Below are positions 57,801-64,000 of a stretch of 64,000 bases of DNA, piece by piece. Origin of the DNA: Symsagittifera roscoffensis (taxonomy: Eukaryota > Xenacoelomorpha > Acoela > Convolutidae); contig NC_087068.1 in NCBI RefSeq assembly GCF_963678635.1, positions 48,937,724 through 49,001,723 of the forward strand, in the 5' to 3' direction. The notes beneath the pieces are model-generated. The model was given only the letters and a program-made list of their open reading frames with translations. It had not been told where the DNA came from and made no database searches. The position numbers and the translations under genes were made by a program. Each line of letters opens with the position of its first letter. The first letter of the stretch is position 1.

Positions 57801-60800
57801 TTTGTATAAGGATAAATCATGTCAAAGAACACTGATGGTCGCCCTAGTCTTGACTGCAGTCTTTGATACTGTTCATCACATCACCATCATCTTATCAACG
57901 ATATTTCCAGCAAAACTCTCGCGAAGGTAAGCAAGAATCCATCTTTTGGTGCTATTAGAATTTTTTGATGTTTTTGTTGGTGGGTTGAGGATTTTGGACA
58001 TAAAGAGGTTAATTAGTGCGACCACCTTGTTTCAACTTCCTGTGATTTAATTTGGTATCTCTGAAATCTTTATAAGTGTGTCTTCGCGAAGGTAAGCAAG
58101 AATCCATCTTTTGGTGCTATTAAAGACACACTTATAAAGAATTCAGAGATACTAATTTAAATCACAGGAAGTTGAAACAAGGTGGTCGCACTAATTAACC
58201 TCTTTATGTCCAAAATCCTCAACCCACCATAAATAACGTCAAAATATCTACGAATATAACAGAAAGATGATATTACTCCCACAACGCCTGATCACGACAC
58301 CTGATTTGAGAGAAATTATGAGTTCAGATCTAGACAGCCTCAACAACTGGCTTTAAATCGGAAATCTTTCTCTATCCAAAGACAAATCAACAACGTCTAT
58401 TTTTTCAACATGGCCTAATGAGTTTTCCCTTGAACCAGATGCAATGGTCGATGGCGCCAAACTACCTGCTAGTCGAAACCCAAATATTCTCAATGTAATG
58501 TTTAAAGCAAGGGGAAAGAGTGTCTAGAACTATGCAGCTCCCATTTGTACCCCCACACTTAGTTATACCAACTGCCAGCGACTTCAAGTGAAACGGAACA
58601 ATGCGCTAAGAACAAAAACATAGTGCTTACAAATGAGTGACATCACACATCTACGTGACGAAAAGAAAATCCTTCCTGTCAGAACACATTGAAATGCTCT
58701 CAAAGCAGTTCCTTCTTGGCTGCTGTCAAATTCATAGAGCTGACCATTCCACTATTAACCACAAAGGCTTCAATCGGAACCTCAGACCCACCCTCGGACA
58801 TAGTTCAATCCCGGCATTGAACACCTGCTTACCGAAAACTAAGAGAGCATCTCTAAGCTTGATTATGTCCATGGAGTTAAATTACTTACTCATCAAAAGG
58901 ACAGAAGTTTCCTAATGAAAATTTAAGCTACTGGGCAGAAGACCACCAGGTATATCACCAAACGAAAGTAAACTTGACCGGAAAACGAGATGTACTCTCA
59001 CAACTTCGATCCGGATACTCAACTTTTTAAATAGTTACCATCTTAGACTGAACAATGTACCCGACGTCTGTTCAAGTTATTACATAGGACCACACATCAC
59101 CGACTATTTAATTGCCAGTGCACGATACCTTCCTTACCATCGAGAGCTTTTAAGAGAATCACGAAGCTGCCAATCATCTGCAACTCATCACGTAACCTGA
59201 CTTACCGGGAGTTTTTCTCGCTACCTAACAACTGTCAGCCTAACAATCGGGCATACAGTTTTACTCAGTTCTCTTACCGAAAAACCTGAACACACGCAAA
59301 CCTCCCTCTTAAGCGTGCTATACAGAGAGGAGGTGTCGAAACTAGCAAAGGCGCTATCACTGGAACAGTTGGTTCCGCTTCTACATCGGTTTTGCCACTA
59401 GAGACCCTGGGTGAGCTGCTGTGGGGTACATTTGACGAGACCACCCAGTCAACCAAGCCAATATAAACAAAATTCCTTTGCTCTCTGTCTCTCAAACATA
59501 ATCGATCTCTCCAGTTTAATCAGAAGTTCAACGCAGAGATCGATGTAGCAACAACAACCAAAAGTTTTTTCGAACATTCAGGGCTTCGCCACGATACAGG
59601 CAGTTTGTTGAGTTTCGTTCCTATCCAGTTTTAGTTTAAAATTAGTTATGCATAAATTAGAGCTAGCTTAATTACCCTAAAGTGTACGTTATTGTTCCGA
59701 GTTTTAAAGAAAGTGACGGAATATTTCTGAAAACAAAATCATTCCAATTTCGATGATTTTGTTTTCATGAAATGTCTTAAAATTTGTTCAGGCTCAAATC
59801 TACTTTTTCGATGTTTGACTTTTGATTTTTTTTTTAGGTTCGTTGATTTCCTTTCTTAAAAAGAAGGTAAACTTCACTATCGATCAGTGGAAGCGTAAAG
59901 GTCACGAAAAATATGATCGACTTCTAGTTTCGAAATTAAAAATTTATTATCGAATTTCTTAGCGAAGTAAAAATTTTATCTATTGATCCAGTTCTCTTAA
60001 ATTGAATTTATTTAATCAAAAAGTGTCAATCATAAATTGTTCTGGAAGTCCAAAAAATTTAAAGGCCATCAATTTCTTTGAAATTCAAAAGTTTATTTTT
60101 TTTTCAAAAATTGAGTCCTTATGTTTTTTCTGTATGCTAGCGTCCATTGACTCTTCCAATTGTCTGTTATTTATGGTTTTGAGATTTACAAACTGTTGCG
60201 GAGTAAGTAAGAATACCACAGTTTTACTAATAAATAAACCCTTCACATCAACATATTAAATTTGAAGGTAATTAGCAACTTTAAAGAAGGTTGAGGCAAA
60301 TTTCGGTGAGTTTTAATTCGTGCATAAGAATATATTCTTTTTTTGTTCCGACTTTCGAAGAAAGTGACAGAATAGTTGTGCTCCGAGTGGTTTCTCTCCA
60401 GCGTTTTTTATCCAGCTTTATTGTGGAGTTTGTCTTCTTTTTAATAATGGAAATATTGTTGTTGTGCTTGCGGTTCGACTGTTTCACTAGCCTTCTGTTC
60501 TCGGGGATTTGTACCATCATAATTTCAGTGATGTCCTGAGTTCAAATTTAAAGGTATATTTTTACATGTGATCATTTTTCAACGTTATGCGGATTGCTAA
60601 TTTGGGACGATTAACGCTGCTCATAAATCGTTTCAAACTCAATTGAGGCTAGATATTTGGTGTTATTAGTACGTTACTAGTCGCTAAGAATATCACTCTG
60701 TATTTGGCGTAGCGTGTAGTTGAAAACATTTCAAAAAATATTTCTTTTTTTGAAAAGTTTATCAGTTTGTTGATGTTTTCAAAAGCTGTCTCAAGGACAT

Positions 60801-61450
60801 TGAAAGACAGTATAACATTCAGGGTTTCGGCCTAATACGAACAGGTTTGTTTTGGCATTTAAATTTAAAAGAACGAGGAGATTTGTGGGTGAGTTTTTTT
60901 CTGAAAAAGTCTTGAAAAATTTTCCACGCTCAAATTTGATTTTTCGCGGTTCGATTTTTGATTTGTTTCTAATTTTAATGCATTTCTTTTAATAAAATGA
61001 CGGCAAACTTCACTCTTGAACTGCAAAAGTGTAAAGTTCACGAAAAACATGATCGGCTTCTAGTTTCGAAAGTGGATTTCAGTTTTCAGATTTTGCAACG
61101 GAATAAATAAATTACTTATTGAAACCAGTTTTTCTAAATGGAATGATAGTTGTAGTTAAAATATGTTGTCCATAATTAATTCTTGAAGTCAAAGAGCTTC
61201 AAATGATGTTAATCCTAAGGAGGTATGTAAAGGGGGTATGTAAATATTTTTGTTCAACTTATTTTCAGAGACCAACCCCAAACAAGGAATGGCAGGCTCT
61301 TCCTCAGACGAGGGAAAGTTTACTGCAGAATTGGGAGATAGCCAGGAAAGCGAGGAGCGAGAAGGCGATTACGAGCAAGCGGGGAAAGAGAACAAGGAAA
61401 ATGAAGGGGCAGCCAAGTCAGTTGAAGCTTCAGTTGAATCAGCTGCCTAG
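30714..61450 (+). CDS. LARP1: LARP1, La-related protein 1 (12 exons, 5' end outside the window)
   Basis: Spliced from 30714-30843, 32557-33307, 41215-41438, 41753-42101, 44099-44422, 45951-46110, 46521-46837, 51133-51424, 51787-51931, 56554-56794, 57134-57212 and 61269-61450. All phases agree, giving 1064 codons including the stop. Vertebrate LARP1 has a La motif that binds poly(A) and TOP RNA and a C-terminal DM15 region that grips the m7G cap of TOP mRNAs to repress or stabilise them under mTORC1 control in the cytoplasm. Both parts are here: IKHQ(I)EYYFSVDNL... and [23 protein letters not shown]...[13 protein letters not shown]. The residues equivalent to human R840, R847, Y883, E886 and Y922 are all kept. 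Invertebrate-specific Gly/Ser/Asn-rich inserts lie between the domains. The exons are GC-richer than the introns. Confidence 0.93.
31394..31565 (+). repeat. CTTGCGATTAGCAAT-type dispersed repeat (third copy)
   Basis: Shares CTTGCGATAAGCAAG...GTTATCAAACTGGAATGTC and the downstream CAGCTGACATGCTCAATTTC block with 2237-2390 and, partly, 560-640. All three are on the + strand. No coding content. Confidence 0.6.
31790..32400 (+). repeat. Dispersed repeat family C copy
   Basis: Contains GACGCTTTGGAAA, then GAAAGACCGCC...TGCATACTCCC and GTCTTCGAAAACG, then TTATGGCACT. The same order is found at 49420-49950 and 53640-54270. It lies in the intron between the first two LARP1 exons. The short frames inside are not coding. 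Confidence 0.65.
32557..33307 (+). CDS. LARP1: LARP1 exon: La motif core and linker
   Basis: Acceptor TGTTTCAG, donor AAAG|GTAAAT, ends in phase 0. Encodes [20 protein letters not shown], then [17 protein letters not shown] and the closing RVDPTSWPI, the conserved core of the LARP1 La motif. An acidic Ser-rich linker follows, with FPGPEVAP, a second copy-like stretch around [10 protein letters not shown] (human NCPEFVPR equivalent) and [10 protein letters not shown] (human WIEVKKR equivalent). Confidence 0.92.
33405..33840 (+). repeat. High-copy dispersed repeat family A (well-preserved copy)
   Basis: Order of blocks: GCGTAGTGAAGACTCTTATA, TTTGTTCACGCTCAAATTTG, an AAGGAAGGC...CACTATCG block, CAGCGAAATAAAA, GATCCAGTTTTCTCAAATTA, GTGTCAATCATAAATG, AAAGAGCT and TGCGTTCATCGACTCTTT...TGTTGGCTATGTTTT. 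The same order recurs at least 15 times in the window (see findings). No coding capacity and no recognised class. Confidence 0.75.
34811..36161. repeat. Tandem duplication, 680-bp unit
   Basis: 34811-35490 and 35491-36161 are nearly identical, both beginning CTTGTGTATGCCAAGTGC. The first copy has an extra stretch near 34890. The unit joins the tail of one dispersed repeat to a full copy of another, and CTTG at the boundary is shared. Confidence 0.9.
36645..36716 (+). repeat. tRNA-derived SINE-like module
   Basis: TGGCTGTATTGTTAAAG (A-box region), an anticodon-arm-like TGACTCTGAATCC and GGTTCGAATAT (B box). The flanks do not form a clean acceptor stem. Confidence 0.45.
37530..40320 (-). mobile_element. 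Degenerate LINE C (PHD, endonuclease start, RT)
   Basis: On the minus strand: a damaged PHD finger near 40295-40200 ([20 protein letters not shown], with a Cys missing), the endonuclease start near 40005 (IILQLNCN), RT pieces at 38955-38610 ([31 protein letters not shown]), 38423-38082 ([25 protein letters not shown]) and a zinc-poor C-terminal end at 37762-37550. Multiple stops and shifts. A 15-G run at 40089-40103 lies in its Pro-rich linker. It sits in a LARP1 intron, antisense to the gene. Confidence 0.75.
40321..41214. other. LARP1 intron end
   Basis: The first ~250 bp may be the 5' part of LINE C (minus strand). The remainder shows no repeat or exon that I recognise until the acceptor at 41213-41214. 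Confidence 0.4.
41215..41438 (+). CDS. LARP1: LARP1 exon: FDEE region
   Basis: Acceptor GCTTCAG, donor AT|GTACGG (weak but the only one that fits the phase). Encodes a Lys-rich and Gly-rich stretch, then [10 protein letters not shown] and KINTFSANM, matching human ELDFLFDEEME...NTFTAW. An overlapping frame (41123-41353) is not used. Confidence 0.85.
41753..42101 (+). CDS. LARP1: LARP1 exon: [10 protein letters not shown] and [11 protein letters not shown] block
   Basis: Acceptor TGCATTTTAG, strong donor TAT|GTAAGT, phase 0 at the end. Encodes [10 protein letters not shown], a Gly-rich insert, [10 protein letters not shown] and [20 protein letters not shown], matching human DVNKILIVTQ...SRAKMSAELAKVINDGLFYYEQDL. 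The Gly insert is not in the human protein. Confidence 0.92.
42735..43119. mobile_element. Palindromic MITE with CCCCCC/GGGGGG ends
   Basis: Arms of about 125 bp (42751-42876 and about 42980-43105) are reverse complements: TTTGACAATTCAAA...GTGCGAAAG...GCAATTAGCAGCTGCTC...TGGCAAATTTA. The ends are runs of six C and six G. The two ~130-aa frames inside, one per strand, mirror each other because of the palindrome and are not genes. Confidence 0.8.
43137..43352. mobile_element. Second palindromic MITE
   Basis: Arms share GTATTTAGACAACCGCG, GTCAGTAAG.AGA and ACCAATCAGAATCGAGA in inverted orientation around an AATTAATTATTAATTATT centre. It begins 17 bp after the previous MITE but has unrelated sequence. 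No clear target-site duplication seen. Confidence 0.8.
43522..43584 (+). repeat. tRNA-derived SINE-like module
   Basis: TGGTCTAGTGGTAAAGCGCG is a good tRNA D-arm and A box. GGTATCGAGCCC is a degenerate B box. It has a downstream T-rich tract. Likely a SINE head. Confidence 0.5.
44099..44422 (+). CDS. LARP1: LARP1 exon: Gly/Ser/Ala-rich lineage-specific region
   Basis: Acceptor TTTTCAAAG (or three bases later at 44102), donor GCG|GTACAC, the only nearby donor that keeps phase 0. Encodes [17 protein letters not shown], runs of Ser, Ala and His, and ends [11 protein letters not shown]. Similarity to human LARP1 is weak. GC content and matching phases on both sides support it. The borders are less sure than in the other exons. 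Confidence 0.72.
44423..45950. other. LARP1 intron
   Basis: T-rich DNA with one copy of the high-copy repeat at about 45430-45765. Nothing else recognised. Confidence 0.5.
45951..46110 (+). CDS. LARP1: LARP1 exon: Pro-rich segment
   Basis: Acceptor TTAAATCAG, donor ACAG|GTAGGC, ends in phase 1. The frame giving [15 protein letters not shown] and [12 protein letters not shown] is the only one that agrees with both neighbours. The alternative open frame across the exon does not fit the next exon's phase. Confidence 0.78.
46111..46520. other. LARP1 intron
   Basis: 410 bp, donor GTAGGC, acceptor TTTTTAG. I see no repeat or coding signal. Confidence 0.6.
46521..46837 (+). CDS. LARP1: LARP1 exon: Asn/Ser-rich linker and RFYPV motif
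   Basis: Acceptor AATTTTTAG, donor AAG|GTAAAT. Encodes Asn/Ser-rich sequence, [15 protein letters not shown], and [10 protein letters not shown], matching human SRFYPVVKEG upstream of DM15. Confidence 0.88.
46910..46940. repeat. C12-AATAC-G14 palindrome
   Basis: Twelve C's, AATAC, then fourteen G's, 72 bp into the intron after the LARP1 exon ending at 46837. It can form a long G-C hairpin, a G-quadruplex on one strand or an i-motif on the other. Homopolymers of this length are also prone to sequencing error. Confidence 0.85.
49012..49210 (+). repeat. SINE-like element with tRNA-like module (copy 2)
   Basis: Matches 1105-1340 in order. The tRNA-like part 49116-49190 has TAGGCCTAGA and a good B box GAGTTCGAATCCC, and the same TTTTTCAGTATGTATGCAATT-like tail. 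Confidence 0.6.
49420..49950 (+). repeat. Dispersed repeat family C copy
   Basis: Shares with 31790-32400 and 53640-54270 the blocks TACCAATGGAAAGACCGCC, TGTGCTTGCATACTCCC, GCCTTCGAAAAAG and TTATGGCACTTGG, in the same order and strand. Confidence 0.65.
51133..51424 (+). CDS. LARP1: LARP1 exon: basic PRK motif and first DM15 repeat
   Basis: Acceptor GTAATGTAG, donor AAAG|GTATAT, ends in phase 1. Encodes [29 protein letters not shown] (human SHVGWVMDSREHRPR) and [20 protein letters not shown], the first DM15 helical repeat. Confidence 0.93.
51425..51786. other. LARP1 intron
   Basis: 362 bp between the first and second DM15 exons. Short frames inside show no domain. Nothing recognised. Confidence 0.6.
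51787..51931 (+). CDS. LARP1: LARP1 exon: second DM15 repeat
   Basis: Acceptor GCATTTAG, donor ACAG|GTTAGT. Encodes [20 protein letters not shown] and [19 protein letters not shown]. It carries the equivalents of human cap-binding R840 (in YRFW) and R847 (in FFLR). Confidence 0.95.
52440..52586. mobile_element. 147-bp MITE with 23-bp TIRs
   Basis: Ends GGATCTCTTTAATTATATTC and its near reverse complement GATATAGTTAAAGAGATCC. Flanks GATGAGTA and GATGAGAT could be an 8-bp target duplication with two mismatches, as for hAT elements. Inside, ACCTAGTAACGAAT/ACCTAGTAGCGAAT is a direct repeat. Confidence 0.75.
53640..54270 (+). repeat. Dispersed repeat family C copy
   Basis: Begins GACGCTTTGGAAAACTTT, then TACCAATGGAAAAACCGGCC, TGTGTCTGCATATTTC and GCCTTCGAAAGTTT, collinear with the other two copies. 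Confidence 0.6.
54520..54790 (+). repeat. tRNA-derived SINE
   Basis: 54578-54650 folds in part like a tRNA: TGGCTTAGAGGGAAT, anticodon arm GAGA-CTCAAAA-TCTC (CAA in the anticodon position) and B box GATTCGAATCC. The tail has ACTTCTTCTTATTTCCAG and the hairpin GCGAAGCGCAGCTTCGC. It is collinear with 63560-63790. Confidence 0.65.
56554..56794 (+). CDS. LARP1: LARP1 exon: third DM15 repeat
   Basis: Acceptor GTTGTTTAG, donor GAT|GTGAGT, phase 0. Encodes [19 protein letters not shown] and [14 protein letters not shown], close to the human sequence. The equivalents of Y883 (SYG), E886 (GIEKK) and Y922 (KYS), which contact the cap, are present. Confidence 0.95.
56795..57133. other. LARP1 intron
   Basis: 339 bp, donor GTGAGT, acceptor TTTCAG. 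Nothing recognised. Confidence 0.6.
57134..57212 (+). CDS. LARP1: LARP1 exon: short C-terminal linker
   Basis: 79 nt, acceptor TGATGTTTCAG, donor TGCG|GTGAGT, phase 1. Encodes [20 protein letters not shown], with no domain. It is supported by splice sites and by phase agreement with both neighbours. Confidence 0.82.
57630..59560 (+). mobile_element. Degenerate LINE D (RT fragment) with foldback
   Basis: Plus strand, sense to LARP1. [15 protein letters not shown] (RT block) lies near 57834, then after the foldback [18 protein letters not shown] and [16 protein letters not shown] near 58300-58410, and [20 protein letters not shown] near 58685. Many stops. It is the same family as LINEs B and C but in the opposite orientation. 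Confidence 0.75.
57919..58233. repeat. Foldback inside LINE D
   Basis: A ~39-bp segment (TCGCGAAGGTAAGCAAGAAT...) at 57919 recurs near 58086. Flanking the second copy are ~107-bp arms in inverted orientation: about 57977-58083 and 58125-58233, the latter containing CAGGAAGTTGAAACAAGGTG. The right arm continues the LINE reading order, so the left arm is an inverted extra copy. Confidence 0.85.
61269..61450 (+). CDS. LARP1: LARP1 last exon and stop codon
   Basis: Acceptor TTATTTTCAG. Encodes an acidic Glu/Ser/Lys-rich tail ([28 protein letters not shown]) ending VESAA and TAG. The overlapping alternative frame is Arg/Gln-rich and out of phase. The tail has no recognised domain. Confidence 0.82.
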
Positions 61451-62956
61451 TTGATCAAACTAAACAGTTGTCCGCTTTTTGTGTCTAAGAGATGTTTTGG
61501 TGACAAGAGATGTGTTGCAATTGGTTTGGTTAATGAAACAAAAAAAAGCTTTTGTAAGGAGCTTTAAGTTAGACTCCGTGAAACTAAAACTGTAAAAACT
61601 TTAGTTGATTTTAGCTTCAAAATACAAATAGAAAATGACGCTTCCTGTACCGTACTGGGCTCGTACTTTATTTTGCGTATTGGCAGAACTTTTATGTTTA
61701 TGCAGAAGTAATTCTTGTTAGGTAAAGTAAACTGAATTAAGTAAACTCTATCCATACCTGTGTATTATTAATCATCTCCACATGATCGATCACGCTCATC
61801 ATTGATTGATGCGTAAATTTAAGATGTAAACTTTATGTTCATATTGCGACCAGTTTTCTCTTCCTCACTTAGAAGATAACAAAAAAAGAAGATTTGAATT
61901 GGACAGTTTGCGCTAGTGAGGAAGATCAAATATTCTGTATCTTAGTTTTTTTGACCATTGCTACATTTATCTTAATGTTGTATCATTGGGTGCGTTAATT
62001 AACTTTTTTTGCATCGTTATTTTTTAGCTCAATTGCTTTGAAGCAACCGAGAGCCCAATAATGGACACATTTTCGGTTAGTTGTCTGTTATTAGACAATG
62101 TGTATGATTGCCACTTAAGGCTAAAAGAACGAGGCTTCGGAGTGTTTTAGATGTCGAGATGACAGATTTTTTTTTGAAAAGTTGGATCAACCGTACAATC
62201 CCCCCCCCCCCCCCCCCAATCGATTTAGGAGAAAACGTGGATTTTTCTCAAGCTAACTTTGAGTTGAGCCTAGATTCGTTGAAATATAACCGTATTACTA
62301 AAGAAAATAAAATTAAAACAATAGTTGGTGTAATTAATAGCATACAAATGCAATCTCGCATAAAAATTGTACGGTTGATCCGATAAATTGTTACAACTCT
62401 TAGTAATAATGAACGAAGTGATTCATTACTGGAACAAGAGGAAATTATTAAACTCAAAAATAGGCTTTACTTGGAAAAATTTCAGTTAGAATTTGAAAAG
62501 TTTTACATTGACATAAATTGACCGAGAGCAAGTTATCTGAGCTAACCTGTATGGGAGGGTTTAGTCCGTATTAGAAATTGCTAGTTTGCAAGTTTTTTAA
62601 CGGCGTTAAAATATAATTATCAAGATGGTACCAGTTGTTTTGTTCCTGTAGTTAGAAATAAATCATCGAGGAAACTGGTTCATTAAGTGTGTTATTTTTT
62701 GAAACCGAAGGTTGATATTTTTCAAATAAGGAAACTTATTAAATCTGTTGGTAAATGTTTTTTTTCTAGCTATCAGAGGATAAATTTATAAAATGGTCTT
62801 CAGTTTAGACCTTTTTATCGAAAATTATTTTGTTCTTTCGTTATCATTTTTATCTGACTAGAAAATTTGAGCATAATTCTTAGTGAAAATATGTCTACAT
62901 CCATAAAACATTTTTTAAATGAGCAGTGATAAAACTTGCAATATAGGTTTAAAAAA
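61451..62956. other. 3' UTR and downstream flank of LARP1
   Basis: The UTR extent is uncertain. AATAAA-like signals occur near 62304 and 62651. A run of about 18 C's at 62200-62217 encodes a proline run in a 92-codon frame that I do not consider a gene. Confidence 0.35.
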
Positions 62957-63432
62957 GGTTCGTACTAAAACACTAGCTGCTGGCTAGTGTAAAAAATTTC
63001 AAGGAAATCAACGGAAAACAATTTTTGTAAACTATTTTTCATCGTTCGGACTTCCAAGACACAACATCTTGTTCTGAAATTCTTTGAATTTGGAAAACAT
63101 TTTTATCATTGACGTTTCATTAAAATAACCCAATAAAAGAAAACTGAATCAATATTAGATCGCAACGTGCTTTCCATTTATTAGCGTAAGCTAAATTTAG
63201 CTTAATTTAAAAATTGGAAGGCACGTTGCAATCTCCTACTATTGATTCAATTGTCTTACATTGGGTTATTTTAATGAAACGTCAACGATAATATCTTTTC
63301 TAAATTCAAAAAATTTTAACGAGATTTTACTTCTTGGAAGTTGAACGAGGAAAAATGTTTTAAAACATTGTTTTCCGTTGATTTCATTGACATTTTATAC
63401 ACTAGCGATCAGTTAGTGTTTTAGTGCGAACC
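62957..63432. repeat. Long inverted repeat, ~225-bp arms
   Basis: The left arm starts GGTTCGTACTAAAACACTAG and the right arm ends CTAGTGTTTTAG-like then TGCGAACC. Both read to a centre near 63195 with GCAACGTGC.TTCCA/TGGAAGGCACGTTGC. The right arm carries the high-copy repeat's core (ATTGGGTTATTTTAATGAAACGTCAACGATAA), so the structure looks like two head-to-head copies of a diverged member. Confidence 0.8.
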
Positions 63433-63559
63433 TTCTGGCTCTAGCCTAAATCGCGAATAAAAGTGTTCATTTTTTAGTAGCAAATTGTTCATTATTTGTT
63501 GGCACTTGCTATAATCACGATCTGTAATATTAAAAATTTCATAGGAACTTCTTGGCTTA

Positions 63560-63790
63560 ATTTGTGGCTAGTGTTTGTGTTGAATTGAGTGGTCGTGGCT
63601 CACTGGTTAGTGCGTGAGACTCATTATCTCGAGGTTGCGATTGGTCAAAGATCGAATCCGAGACAGCCGAATTTTTACTAATTCAAGGCTTTTATTTCTA
63701 CTTTTTCTTATTGCATTTTATAGAGCTGCTTGTTGTCGTCTTCTGGCTAGCGTTTCCGAAGCGCAGTTTTTGCTTCTGTCAATTTTCTGT
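63560..63790 (+). repeat. tRNA-derived SINE (second copy)
   Basis: 63589-63664: TGGCTCACTGGTTAGTGCG, anticodon arm GAGA-CTCATTA-TCTC (CAT in the anticodon position) and B box GATCGAATCC. The tail (TTTCTACTTTTTCTTATT, GAAGCGCAG) matches 54650-54750. Confidence 0.65.
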
Positions 63791-64000
63791 CGGCTCACGT
63801 TTTAACAATTAAATTTTATTTAACATTGATTAGATCGAGCTACAGTTGCTTGTTTCAACTGAAAATTTCATGCTCTCATAGCTATAGTATTTCATACACG
63901 TTGGTAAAGAAAACTTCATAAGATCAGCTCAGACAAGACGCCAGCTCAGGAGTGTATGATATTGTGTGCAAAGATTTGACACACCATTTTCTTCTAATTA

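Larger units (their letters stand above)
57213..61268. other. LARP1 last intron
   Basis: Contains LINE D and two copies of the high-copy repeat (59740-60180, 60880-61195). Related sequence (CATTTTTCAACGTTATGCGG, CTCATAAATCG) near 60300-60700 is shared with 34230-34460. No exon recognised. Confidence 0.55.

Noticed and set aside
62108..62386. 92-codon + strand frame with a proline run after LARP1
   Set aside because: The proline run is encoded by a C homopolymer and the rest has no recognisable domain, splice context or partner frame.

Overview
The window is animal (metazoan, invertebrate-like) nuclear DNA. It is AT-rich, has long introns with GT..AG junctions, and is crowded with degenerate LINEs, tRNA-derived SINE-like modules, palindromic MITEs and a high-copy unclassified repeat. 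The phylum cannot be read from the sequence with confidence.

Host gene. From 30714 to 61450 (+) lies most of one gene, an orthologue of LARP1, the La-related protein that binds the cap and TOP motif of mRNA. I assembled 12 exons from protein similarity, GT/AG borders and phase. All junction phases agree, and the joined reading frame is 1064 codons ending at a TAG at 61448-61450. The La motif is in exons 1-2 of this window, the [15 protein letters not shown] block in exon 4, and the DM15 cap-binding region in exons 8-10. The first exon seen starts in mid-codon, so the 5' end of the gene lies upstream, and no earlier exon was recognised in 1-11643.

Retroelement. An intact-looking, retrovirus-like Ty3/gypsy LTR element of about 18.8 kb (11644-30489, +) sits in the LARP1 intron just upstream of the first exon seen, in the sense orientation and 224 bp before its splice acceptor. 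Its LTRs (TG..CA, 410 and 408 bp) differ only by a 2-bp indel and are flanked by GTTC, so the insertion is young. It carries a structured leader, a basic 155-aa ORF, a fused Gag-Pol of 2284 aa, and an integrase region interrupted by two frame changes. Beyond pol it carries five more open frames: two tiny membrane proteins (76 and 62 aa), a 378-codon frame with no start codon, an 872-aa envelope-like glycoprotein, and a 601-aa protein I do not recognise. These frames are linked by ATGA overlaps or short overlaps, and spliceosomal signals lie at the gag start and just after the last stop codon. This element is the most novel object in the window.

Other layout. 1-11643: dispersed repeats and two minus-strand LINEs (about 3275-6000 and 6085-9960, the second with an 807-bp tandem duplication at its 3' end). 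33308-41214: a LARP1 intron with a 680-bp tandem duplication and a minus-strand PHD-endonuclease-RT LINE. 42102-44098: two adjacent palindromic MITEs. 44423-61268: further LARP1 introns filled with copies of one approximately 500-bp repeat, nearly all in the + orientation, plus a plus-strand LINE with a foldback. 61451-64000: 3' flank of LARP1 with a long inverted repeat and a SINE.
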